Of a stretch of DNA of 64,000 nucleotides, positions 18,773 to 26,984 are shown piece by piece. Numbering within the stretch: position 1 is the first letter of the stretch; every line of letters begins with the position of its first letter. The notes under the pieces were generated by a model. The model worked only from the letters and a program-made list of their open reading frames with translations, made no database searches and had not been told where the DNA came from. A program made the translations under genes and the position numbers. The stretch is from Aliarcobacter sp. (GTDB lineage: Bacteria > Campylobacterota > Campylobacteria > Campylobacterales > Arcobacteraceae): assembly GCA_028689025.1 (NCBI GenBank), contig JAQTXA010000005.1, positions 62,001 through 126,000 on the forward strand, written 5' to 3'.

Positions 18773-19711
18773 ATGAGATTTTTAATTCTGGGTGCTGGTG
18801 GTATAGGCTCTTATTTTGGCGCAAGATTAATCAATGCAGGACATGATGTAATTTTTGTTGCAAGAGGAAAGCACTTAGATGCTTTACAGCACAATCAGTT
18901 GAAGTTGCAGCACCCAGAATTTTGTTTTTCTAAAAAAATCATCTCCTACTCAATTGATGAAATCAAGAAACTTAATGCTCATTCCTTTCAGGCTGTTCTA
19001 TTAACCACAAAATCAACTTCAACTGGAACATTATCAAAACATTTGCAGATGTGGTTCGGTAATGAAAAAAAGATTCCTTATATTATCTCTTTACAAAATG
19101 GAGTAGATAATGAGGAAATCCTTTCCTTAGTTTTGAATAAAAAATACATAATAGCAGGACTTACAAGAAAAATAGGTGCCCACATTGTAAGTCCTGCCGT
19201 AATAAATGCAACTGGAACTGCTGAAACAATTCTTGGGAGTTTAGAAAAAACAGTTGAAAATAGTTCTTTTCTAGAAGAGATTAAAAACATTTTTAATGAT
19301 GCAAAAATCCCAACACAAATATCTGAAAATATAAACTTAGAACTTTGGAAAAAATTGATAATCAATAATGGAGTAAATGCAATATGTGCACTCTTAAAAA
19401 AAGAGACAGGTATTATAATGCACCATGAAAAGTTATCAAAAATTGTCTATGGTTTAATGAATGAAACAGCAATTGCAGCTTCAAATAAAGGAATAAAAAT
19501 TTCTAAAAAAGAAATAGATGATATGTATGAATTGATTACAAATTTTGATTCAATAAAACCTTCTATGTTAGTTGATGTTGAAAATAATAGAGAATTAGAA
19601 TTAGATGAAATTTGCAATGTAGTAATAGAAAATTGTGAAGCTTTAGGTTTAGATGCACCATATACAAGAACAATCTCTACATTATTAGAATATACCTATT
19701 ATAAAAAATAA
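18773..19711 (+). CDS. 2-Dehydropantoate 2-reductase family protein
   Basis: 312 residues: Rossmann motif ILGAGGIGSYFGARL, TTKST, SLQNGVDNEE and the catalytic Lys in LELWKKLIINNGVNA. This is the PanE/ApbA family of NADPH-dependent ketopantoate reductases. Its location in an aromatic operon suggests either a paralogue recruited to reduce another 2-keto acid or simple hitch-hiking of pantothenate synthesis. The sequence does not decide between these. Confidence 0.8.
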   Translation: MRFLILGAGGIGSYFGARLINAGHDVIFVARGKHLDALQHNQLKLQHPEFCFSKKIISYSIDEIKKLNAHSFQAVLLTTKSTSTGTLSKHLQMWFGNEKKIPYIISLQNGVDNEEILSLVLNKKYIIAGLTRKIGAHIVSPAVINATGTAETILGSLEKTVENSSFLEEIKNIFNDAKIPTQISENINLELWKKLIINNGVNAICALLKKETGIIMHHEKLSKIVYGLMNETAIAASNKGIKISKKEIDDMYELITNFDSIKPSMLVDVENNRELELDEICNVVIENCEALGLDAPYTRTISTLLEYTYYKK

Positions 19712-19728
19712 TTTGAGGAATTTTAGAA

Positions 19729-20604
19729 ATGATATTTAAAATTCTTGAGATTATATTTCCTGTATTAATAATCGCTCTTTTGGGATATTTTTATGCTAAA
19801 AAAGAAAAAGTTAGCATGGATATACCAAATAAAATAAATCTAGATGTATTTATTCCTATTTTAGTTTTTTATGCAATTAGTGAAAAACTACCTTCAATCA
19901 CTACTTTGACAAGTTTTTCTTTTGGTGCAGTTATTGTAGTTTTAGGTTCAGGTTTGATTTTATATCCTGTTACAAAATTTCTAAAAGTAAATCCTCGAAC
20001 ATTTTTACCTTCAATGATGTTCAATAATTCAATAAATTTAGGTTTACCTTTGGCCTTATTTGCCTTTGGAGAAGAAGCTATGGCTTTGTTTATAGCTTTG
20101 TCAATAGTTCAAATTATTGGACAATTTACTATTGCAATTGTAATGTATGGTGGAGAAGTTCGACTTATTAATTTATTTAAAAATCCAGTTATTATGGCTA
20201 CAATTGTTGGTCTATTTTTTAATTATTTTAACTTTCATTTACCCCAACTTTTTCAAGAGCCTTTACTTATGTTATCTCAAGTATCAATACCATTAATTTT
20301 ATTTTCATTGGGAGTTAGATTATCTAATATAAAGTTTTCCCATTTAAAAATAGGAATAATTGGAGCGATTTTGTGTCCACTTTCTGGAATTTTAATGGCA
20401 TTATTTGCAATATGGATTTTTGATTATACTTCATTACAAAAAAGTTTATTAATACTTTTTGGTTCAATGCCACCAGCTGTAGTAAACTCTTTGATGGCTG
20501 AAAAATATGGACATGATTCAGGAACGGTAGCTTCAATAGTGGCAGTTGGAAATATATTTAGTTTAGTTGTAATTCCAATTGTTCTTTATTTTTTAGTTGT
20601 ATAG
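19729..20604 (+). CDS. AEC (auxin efflux carrier) family transporter
   Basis: 291 residues, about ten membrane helices, with the family's MMFNNSINLGLPLALFAFGEEA segment in the middle and ASIVAVGNIFSLVVIPIV at the C-terminus. Members move organic anions such as malate, malonate or auxin-like aromatics. Sits 17 bp after the PanE-like gene and is probably part of the same operon. Confidence 0.8.
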   Translation: MIFKILEIIFPVLIIALLGYFYAKKEKVSMDIPNKINLDVFIPILVFYAISEKLPSITTLTSFSFGAVIVVLGSGLILYPVTKFLKVNPRTFLPSMMFNNSINLGLPLALFAFGEEAMALFIALSIVQIIGQFTIAIVMYGGEVRLINLFKNPVIMATIVGLFFNYFNFHLPQLFQEPLLMLSQVSIPLILFSLGVRLSNIKFSHLKIGIIGAILCPLSGILMALFAIWIFDYTSLQKSLLILFGSMPPAVVNSLMAEKYGHDSGTVASIVAVGNIFSLVVIPIVLYFLVV

Positions 20605-20606
20605 AT

Positions 20607-21893
20607 ATGTATAGCTCATATATTTCTGGGATTTTGATTTTTTTATCTTTTATTTTGAGTATATATTCATATTTTTTTTACAAAGATTTGTTAATTATTT
20701 CTGGTTTATGTGCTTGGATTTCTTTTGTTATATTTTTTATTACATTACAAAAGAAAAAACTTTTATTAGTTTTATTATCCTTGAGTTTTATCTTTTTTGC
20801 AATATCTTTATTTAATTCCTTTAAAATAAATTATTACAATATTTTTACAGTAAATCAATTCCTAATCACACTATTAATAGGTGTTGGTTTTTTAAGATTA
20901 ATTGCAACTCCTAATAATATAAGTTTAGAGGAAGTGCCACCAAAAGGTATAAAGTCATTTGTAAAAACTTACTTTGGTGTTCATTTATTTGCATCAGTTA
21001 TAAATCTTTCTGCACTTATTTTGATAGCTGATAAAATGTATAAAAAGAATTTTTTAACTAATACTCAAATTATTTTACTTACTCGCTCTTTTGCAAATGA
21101 TGCTTATTGGTCACCTTTTTTTGTAGCATTTGCAGCAGCAGTTGTATATATGCCAAAATTAAATACTTCTATAATTTTATTAAATGGAATAGTTTTAGCT
21201 TTTATTGGATTTTTAATTACCTATTTTGAAGTAAAAAATGATAAAAAAAATATAATAAATGAATTTGAAGGTTATCCTATCTCTTTTAGTAGTTTGTATT
21301 TACCTTTCTCTCTTGCTTTTCTAGTTTTACTAACAAACTATTTTTTTCCTCATATCAAAGTTATTATATTAATATCTCTATTCTCCTTTTTTCTAGCATT
21401 GATAATTTTACCCATTAAAAAAAGTATAAAAAAAGCTATAAGAGAAATAACAAATCATATTTTAGTGGAACTGCCAAAAATGAAAGCAGAAATTTCTCTT
21501 TTTTTAGTTGCAGGAATGTTTGGGGTTATTATGAGCTCAATTCTTTTGGGATTAAATTTACAACTTCCCTTTGAAAAATTTGATTGGATAATAGCTTCTA
21601 TTTTATTAGCTATCTTTATTCTTCTTGGATTTATTGGAATTCATCCTCTTATTACAATTGCAATTATTGGTGATTTATTAAATCAAGTTGATCATACATT
21701 ATTAGCAGTGACTTTTTTGATGGCTTGGGCTACAACTGTATCTACATCACCTTTTAGTGGTTCAAATTTAACCATAGTTTCAAGATATGATTTTAATGCA
21801 AAAGATATATTCAAATTAAATATGTTTTATGCTTTGAAGATGTATGTGGTAAGTGTGATATTTTTATTTATGTTATATAAGTATTTAAACTAA
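20607..21893 (+). CDS. Polytopic membrane protein, ion-transporter-like, unknown substrate
   Basis: 428 residues with about twelve hydrophobic helices. I do not recognise a close family. The two-half layout with a motif in each half (RSFANDAYWSPFFVAF and TTVSTSPFSGSNL) resembles the IT/citrate-arsenite type permeases, where such S/T-P-rich re-entrant loops bind substrate. It starts two bases after the AEC transporter gene and is the last gene of the operon. An anion or organic acid transporter is likely. Confidence 0.55.
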   Translation: MYSSYISGILIFLSFILSIYSYFFYKDLLIISGLCAWISFVIFFITLQKKKLLLVLLSLSFIFFAISLFNSFKINYYNIFTVNQFLITLLIGVGFLRLIATPNNISLEEVPPKGIKSFVKTYFGVHLFASVINLSALILIADKMYKKNFLTNTQIILLTRSFANDAYWSPFFVAFAAAVVYMPKLNTSIILLNGIVLAFIGFLITYFEVKNDKKNIINEFEGYPISFSSLYLPFSLAFLVLLTNYFFPHIKVIILISLFSFFLALIILPIKKSIKKAIREITNHILVELPKMKAEISLFLVAGMFGVIMSSILLGLNLQLPFEKFDWIIASILLAIFILLGFIGIHPLITIAIIGDLLNQVDHTLLAVTFLMAWATTVSTSPFSGSNLTIVSRYDFNAKDIFKLNMFYALKMYVVSVIFLFMLYKYLN

Positions 21894-21895
21894 GT

Positions 21896-21933
21896 TGCTG
21901 TGCCTTTTTATAGGAGAACAAAAGGACACAGCA
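21896..21933 (+). terminator. Hairpin at the end of the meta-cleavage operon
   Basis: TGCTGTGCCTTTT pairs with AAAAGGACACAGCA with one bulge. It begins three bases after the last stop codon. No T tract follows, so termination may be weak or factor-dependent, or the hairpin may only protect the 3' end. Confidence 0.45.
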
Positions 21934-22001
21934 GAAAATTTAGAATTAGTTATATCGTAACTCGCGCGCCCGATATTATGATTTGATTTAATAATTAATG
22001 A

Positions 22002-22034
22002 AAAGTCCATTAGCCTAATTTGGCTATTGGACTG
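22002..22034 (-). terminator. Intrinsic terminator of the porin gene
   Basis: On the minus strand AGTCCAATAGCC pairs with GGCTAATGGACT (one mismatch) and is followed by TTTTC. Starts eight bases after the porin stop. Confidence 0.7.
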
Positions 22035-22041
22035 ATTTCAT

Positions 22042-23247
22042 TTAGAATTTATATGACAGATAAACTCTTGTTACATCTGTATTTCCCTCAACAATACCAG
22101 CAGCTGCAATAGTATTTTCAGTTTCAACATGTTCATAATTTGCTTTTAACAAAAAGTTTTTATAGAATGGATATATTGCCATTGCTCCAACTGCTGAAAC
22201 ATCCCCTAATCCACCATTAGACCATGAATTACCTGCATAAGCTACTGTTGTAATGTCAGTGATTGGAATAACTATTCCACCAACAAGTGTATCAGTATTT
22301 GCTCTTGTTGGAACTCCACCACCATTTACAGGCATTGCAGTAAATGCTGTATCTGTTGTTCCTGTACCTGCACCTAAATTAACATCACCATCTTTTGTAC
22401 TTGAGTTAAATGCTACAACATAACCAAGATTTGAGATTCCTAAAGGACCAGTTGCTTTAATACCAAATAATTCCCCATCTTGTAAATTAACAGCTTTTGA
22501 TTCATCAGTTGATGATAAGTATTGAGCAGATAGTGTTTGCATTCCTAATTTATAATCCATTTGGAAATATAGATTTTCTCTATCTGCATTTACAGCTAAT
22601 CCATTTACATTAAGATACTGTCCTTGTAATTCTAGATTTTCTACAGAATTATTTTTTACATATAAAGTATATGCTCCATCTTCAAATTGTCGAAAACTTC
22701 CAATATTAGTTGAAGCAGCTTTACTTTGGTATTTATCAACATAACCAGCAACTAATACCGTATCAGGAATATCTGTATTTGTTAATAAATAAGCTTCAAA
22801 TGAGTCTTTTATTAAACTTTCAGATGATTTCCCATCAATTGCACTACTAACAAGAGGAGTATAAATAAATTGTCTACCAGCTTTTGCACTTGTGTTTGCT
22901 AATTTATAATCAATATAAATTTCAGATAAAACAGCACCAGATGCATCTAAATCAGAAGCAAATACAGAATTATTCTTATTTTCACTAACTACATGAGAAA
23001 CTTGAGCTGTTGCACCAGCTTTAAATCCATAAAAATCACCAGTTACATATCCTAAACTTCCACCAACAGTTGTTATATCATCTGATTTCGTTTTTCCTAA
23101 GAAATTTGAATTTGAGTATACAGACTTAATCTCACCCTTGATTTTACCATTTGTAAAAGCTTCAGATAAATTATCAGCAGACATACTTGTAACTAAAGAT
23201 GTTAGTGATAGCGCAGCAATAAGGCTTGTTCTTGTAATTCTTTTCAT
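22042..23247 (-). CDS. Outer-membrane porin (Campylobacter MOMP/OprD-like)
   Basis: 401 residues with a cleavable signal peptide (LIAALSLTSLVTSMSA), many alternating amphipathic strands and a C-terminal VTRVYLSYKF ending in Phe, the outer-membrane assembly signal. The opening NLSEAFTNGKIKGEIKSVYSN is typical of the Campylobacterota porins of this class. A GCGATT-type repeat lies 78 bp upstream, so it is probably induced with the catabolic genes and lets the aromatic substrate or a related anion through the outer membrane. Confidence 0.85.
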   Translation of the reverse strand: MKRITRTSLIAALSLTSLVTSMSADNLSEAFTNGKIKGEIKSVYSNSNFLGKTKSDDITTVGGSLGYVTGDFYGFKAGATAQVSHVVSENKNNSVFASDLDASGAVLSEIYIDYKLANTSAKAGRQFIYTPLVSSAIDGKSSESLIKDSFEAYLLTNTDIPDTVLVAGYVDKYQSKAASTNIGSFRQFEDGAYTLYVKNNSVENLELQGQYLNVNGLAVNADRENLYFQMDYKLGMQTLSAQYLSSTDESKAVNLQDGELFGIKATGPLGISNLGYVVAFNSSTKDGDVNLGAGTGTTDTAFTAMPVNGGGVPTRANTDTLVGGIVIPITDITTVAYAGNSWSNGGLGDVSAVGAMAIYPFYKNFLLKANYEHVETENTIAAAGIVEGNTDVTRVYLSYKF

Positions 23248-23324
23248 ATAAATCCTTTTTTGTTAATATATTTTAATCTTAGTTGATAAGTTTAAAACTA
23301 TGAAGGAGTAGCTTATAGAAATTC

Positions 23325-23341
23325 AATCGCAGAATTATCGC
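23325..23341 (-). promoter_or_regulatory. Response-regulator site upstream of the porin gene
   Basis: Minus strand: GCGATA-ATTCT-GCGATT, then 7 bp, then TATAAG (-10). Same geometry as the other sites. It begins just before the 3' end of pheA at 23346. Confidence 0.7.
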
Positions 23342-23345
23342 ATAT

Positions 23346-24383
23346 TTAGATATCTTCAATTTCTTTTTTATAAGAGCCTAGAATTTTTATATGTTTATTA
23401 TGTTTATTTAAAATCTTTTTTATATTAGAATCATTTTTATGGCCTTCAAATTCAATAAAAAATGTTGATATTCCTTTTACAATATGAGATTTAATTTTGC
23501 TCAAATTTATTTTGGCTTCTTTAAAATCATTCAAAAAATCAATTAAACTTCCATATTTGTCAGGTAATTGAACTATAATTGAAGTCTTATCATTAGTGCT
23601 TTTTTTTGTATCACTTTTACTAATTATAAAAAATCTAGTTTTATTATCTTTATTATCTTCAATATCATTAAATAAAATTGGGATATTGCTTGTTTTAGCT
23701 GCAAGTTTAGAGCAAATTGCAGCGCTATTTGGTGTTTGAGAAGCTAATATTGCTGCTTTTGTAGTAGAATCAACATATTCATATTTTACTTCATTTAAGT
23801 GATAATTCTCTAGAAAAATTGAACATTGGTCAAATGCTATATCTTTTGAATATATAATCTTTATATCTTCAATTTTATTGCACTTACTAACAAGTGTATG
23901 ATGAATATCTAAAACAGTTTCCCCAATAATATTTAAATCATAAGAATTAAAACAATTAATAGTATCACCAACTATTCCATTAGAACTATTTTCAATTGGA
24001 ACAATTCCATATTTAGCTCTATCTTCATTAACTTCAAAAAAAATATTTTTTATAGAATTTACTGAGTAATAGATGTTATTAATTCCAAATTTATTTATAG
24101 CTGCCTCTTGGGTATAACTCCCCTGCGGTCCTAAATAAACAATTTTTTCATCGTTGGATATTAAATTTGGTAATAAAATTTCAGGGAATAACTGATGTAG
24201 TAATACCAAATCAACTTTTGTATTCTTTTGTTTTTGGATTTTTTCAATAGATTTTGTATCAATAGAAAAAGTATTTAGATTTGGTTCTTTTTCTAATATC
24301 GCTATTCTTTCATCTAAAAGTTTTAATATCTTATTATTTATAAGATTTAACTTTTCTATATTTTTCTTAGATTTATTATTCAA
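23346..24383 (-). CDS. pheA: P-protein-like prephenate dehydratase with altered ACT and degenerate chorismate mutase domain
   Basis: 345 residues. A short N-terminal helix pair (1-75) resembles a chorismate mutase domain but seems to lack the usual basic active-site residues. The dehydratase domain is intact: YLGPQGSYTQEAA, VPIENSSNG, and the TRFF catalytic motif (KTRFFII). The ACT domain has GSL in place of GAL and IKSHI where the Phe-binding ESRP normally stands, so phenylalanine feedback is probably lost. A regulon-type repeat lies 50 bp upstream. It may be a second, specialised copy beside a housekeeping PheA elsewhere. Confidence 0.75.
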   Translation of the reverse strand: MNNKSKKNIEKLNLINNKILKLLDERIAILEKEPNLNTFSIDTKSIEKIQKQKNTKVDLVLLHQLFPEILLPNLISNDEKIVYLGPQGSYTQEAAINKFGINNIYYSVNSIKNIFFEVNEDRAKYGIVPIENSSNGIVGDTINCFNSYDLNIIGETVLDIHHTLVSKCNKIEDIKIIYSKDIAFDQCSIFLENYHLNEVKYEYVDSTTKAAILASQTPNSAAICSKLAAKTSNIPILFNDIEDNKDNKTRFFIISKSDTKKSTNDKTSIIVQLPDKYGSLIDFLNDFKEAKINLSKIKSHIVKGISTFFIEFEGHKNDSNIKKILNKHNKHIKILGSYKKEIEDI

Positions 24384-24432
24384 AATATACCTTTATATGT
24401 TAATGTATTTATTAACTATAATATAAAAAAAG

Positions 24433-24449
24433 AATCGTAAAAAAATCGC
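24433..24449 (-). promoter_or_regulatory. Response-regulator site upstream of pheA
   Basis: Minus strand: GCGATT-TTTTT-ACGATT, then 7 bp, then TATATT (-10). One mismatch in the second half-site; spacing and orientation agree with the other copies. Confidence 0.65.
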
Positions 24450-24451
24450 TT

Positions 24452-24780
24452 TTATGTGAGAATATTTAAGATGTATCCTAGATAAATATCTTTTTTCATA
24501 ATAATTTTGCAAAGAGGATGTTTTAAAGATTTTTTTAATTCTTTATTTTCCCACAAAACAATATATTCTACAACGCAAGTTTCAACAGAAAAACCACTTT
24601 GAAGTTTTTGTTGAAGTAAATCATTAAATTCTAGTTTTTCTAATTTTATATCAGAACTTATATATTTAAAAAAAGAACTAAAATAAATATTGTTTTTAAT
24701 TCTAAGTCTTTATAAACTAAGCCTATTTCATTGATTTTTTTAGTTTTTACACTGGCTTTTATATCGCAATAAATTATGTT
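24452..24780 (-). pseudogene. Frameshifted remnant of an unidentified gene
   Basis: Two consecutive minus-strand frames look coding but neither is complete. The first reads about ENIIYCDIKASVKTKKINE, then IGLVYKDLELKT, and stops. The second, in another frame, gives about 70 residues including SVETCVVEYIVLWENKEL and ends at 24452. No start codon with a ribosome site is visible. The first piece recalls the start of an exonuclease-like domain (a D-I/V-x-A type strand), but I cannot name it. It lies directly behind another broken gene, in a decayed stretch next to the prophage. Confidence 0.45.
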
Positions 24781-24794
24781 TTCCAGAAATAAAC

Positions 24795-25345
24795 CTACTT
24801 GTTTAATAATTTCATAGTTATTTCCTTTGAGATTTCTTTCATTCTTTTATTAAAATCTTCGTCAAATAAATCATCTCGTTTTATATAAAATGGCTTTACA
24901 TATCCAACTTTTTTAAATTCATCTAAACTATATAAGAATTCAAAATATTTATCTAAAATTTCAATTTTAGTTGTTTTCCTAGAAATCTCTTTTTTAAATT
25001 TTTCATAATATTGTGTTATTTCTTCATCAGTAAAGTTAAAATTATCTATACAATATTGTTCTCCAAAATATTTTTGGAACATTCCTATTTTAGTTATCCA
25101 ATCTTTTAATTTTTTCTGAACTATTTTTAGCATTTTTGAATTTAAAAATTTGAATTGGTTCAATTGCAAATTCTTCATGTAATTCTTGATTCCACATTTA
25201 TCATTAGAAGAACTCCAATCTTTAAAAGATTGTTTTATAATCACTTCACCATAATTTGCTAGTTCATCAAATATGGATAAAACATGTTTGCTGAAATATT
25301 TTCACAGTCAAAAAAAAATGCTATCCTTTTATAATTTTTCATCAT
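24795..25345 (-). pseudogene. NYN-domain (LabA/PIN-like) nuclease pseudogene with frameshifts
   Basis: The minus strand begins with a good start (25345) and reads KRIAFFFDCENISA, the metal-binding first strand of NYN nucleases. It then shifts frame to HVLSIFDELANYGEVIIKQ and FKDWSSS, and shifts again to WNQELHEEFAIEPIQIF. The remaining 3' half (ending MKLLNK) is an open frame of about 100 residues. All pieces match the NYN order (D-x-E-N, yG-vi-k--DWs, W---L---aI-piq-F), so the gene was once intact and is now broken by at least two indels. It lies seven bases downstream of the viperin gene. Confidence 0.75.
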
Positions 25346-25352
25346 TCTACTC

Positions 25353-26186
25353 CTAATATCTATTTTTGTATTTATCAAAATTAACATCAACATGATTTAT
25401 AATTTCACTTGTACAAATATCAAGAATCGATGCAGAATATGTATAAGTAGAATTTGTATTTTGATAAAATCTACCATGAGGATCAATCATAATATATGAA
25501 TCAGTCATTTCATCATTTGATTCTGGAAATAAATTTATATTTATGTTTCTATGCTTTTGTAAAAAAATCATATACTGCTCTTCAGTGCAATGAATTTTAT
25601 TTGTATTAATACTTAATGCTTGAAATACTTTCCATTTATCAGGTTTAACTAAAGATATAAAGTCACCTATGTATTCATGATAATTATATTTATTTATTAC
25701 CGTATTAATTTTTATTTTTATATCTTTGTTAATAATTCTAAGAAGTTCTATATTTTTAAATATCTTTGAAAATTCAAGTGATTTATTTTTAGAAAACCTT
25801 CCAATTTTATGATTAGTTTCTGTATCTAAACTATCAATACTTATTGCAAACATTGATATATATTTAGCATTCTCCCTAATAAATTTAGTTGTTAAAATAG
25901 ATGAATTAGTTATTATAGAAATTTTAAATCCCATACTAAAAGCCGTTTGAATGATATAATCCAAATTTTTTGACAATGTCGGTTCTCCTCCAGCTATATT
26001 CAAACGTAAGTCACTATCTTTGTATTTTAATTTAAAAGCTTCATAAACTCTATTTAATAAAAGTTCAATCTCTTTTTTTGAATAATGAATTTCTTTCTTT
26101 TTGTAATTATCATATTTCGCAAAACAGTAATAACATTTGTAGTTACACTTCTGTATAATATGCCAATTTATTGTTATCTCTTTCAT
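25353..26186 (-). CDS. Prokaryotic viperin homologue (radical SAM, ddhNTP synthase)
   Basis: 277 residues. Radical-SAM cluster CNYKCYYC (Cys14, Cys18, Cys21) is preceded by INWHIIQ. Viperin-specific motifs follow: LRLNIAGGEPTL, SIDSLDTETNHKIGR, KINTVINKYNYHE, KWKVFQAL and the C-terminal PESNDEMTDSYIMIDPHGRF. These last motifs separate viperins from other radical-SAM enzymes such as MoaA. Known prokaryotic viperins make 3'-deoxy-3',4'-didehydro nucleotides that stop phage RNA polymerases. No nucleotide-kinase gene, often found beside pVips, is adjacent. AAAAGGACTT precedes the ATG, and the gene directly follows a truncated nuclease gene. Confidence 0.88.
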   Translation of the reverse strand: MKEITINWHIIQKCNYKCYYCFAKYDNYKKKEIHYSKKEIELLLNRVYEAFKLKYKDSDLRLNIAGGEPTLSKNLDYIIQTAFSMGFKISIITNSSILTTKFIRENAKYISMFAISIDSLDTETNHKIGRFSKNKSLEFSKIFKNIELLRIINKDIKIKINTVINKYNYHEYIGDFISLVKPDKWKVFQALSINTNKIHCTEEQYMIFLQKHRNININLFPESNDEMTDSYIMIDPHGRFYQNTNSTYTYSASILDICTSEIINHVDVNFDKYKNRY

Positions 26187-26187
26187 T

Positions 26188-26982
26188 TTAAGTCCTTTTT
26201 ATCTCAAAATCATGTGGACTATCATCTATATTTATAATACCTCTACTATAAAGTTCTAATTGTTTTTTACTTTCAAGATTGAAAATATTAAATATAGAAT
26301 AATCTGGGATTTGTCGCTGAGTCTTCCAACAATACTCTTTTGCGTCACACTCATAAGGGTTATTACAATGTATTCCTATATCAATATTTGGTTCATTTTC
26401 TTTATCTTCTAAATATGTTTCAAACTCTTTTAAAATATTTGGGATATTTGACTGCATTGATATAACTTCATTTGTGACATCAACTATTTTAAAAAGTTGA
26501 TTTATATCTAATTCATCACCTCTTATATATTCATTGTTTATATGAACTACATTTGCACTTTTTATTTTAAAACCTAAGTTTTTAAGAACATAATACTGAA
26601 TAGATACATCATGTAAATATATATCTTTTACCTCTGTTGAACTTTTAACTTCATAGATAGATACTTCACCATTTTCAATAGTTAAAATATCTACCATAAC
26701 TAAAATACCCTCATAGTTAAAAGTAGCTTCATAGATAGTTGAAATTCCCTCATCAAGCCACTGTTTTGTCGTAGTTATCATCTCATCATAGTTTTTTGAA
26801 TATGGTACTTCTTTTCCATTAGGAAAAAGCTGACATGCAAAATCTCCAACTATATTTCCAGTATCAAATATAGCTTGAGCTGATTCATCTGGTGGTGTTA
26901 GTACACTTGGCTTATATTTTTTAAGCCAAAGTGCTTTGGGGCATTGGATGCCTTTTGTGTATAGGGATTTTGATAGAGTCAT
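26188..26982 (-). pseudogene. DUF2779-type Cas4/RecB-like nuclease, C-terminal half missing
   Basis: 264 residues. The N-terminus (LSKSLYTKGIQCPKALWLKKY) and the PD-(D/E)XK core (VMVDILTIENGEVSIYEVKSS) are typical of DUF2779 proteins, and cysteines for an Fe-S cluster are present (first Cys in GIQCPKAL; C-terminal group HCNNPYECDAKEYC). Family members are roughly 450-500 residues with a C-terminal RNase H-like exonuclease domain beginning soon after this point. Here the frame runs into the ribosome site of the viperin gene and stops one base before it. The second half therefore seems replaced by the viperin cassette. The remaining nuclease half might still be made. Confidence 0.72.
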
Positions 26983-26984
26983 AA

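Noticed and set aside
21955..21980. GC-rich inverted repeat ATATCG...CGATAT near TCGCGCGCC
   Set aside because: Short arms and no second copy; no gene or known site depends on it.
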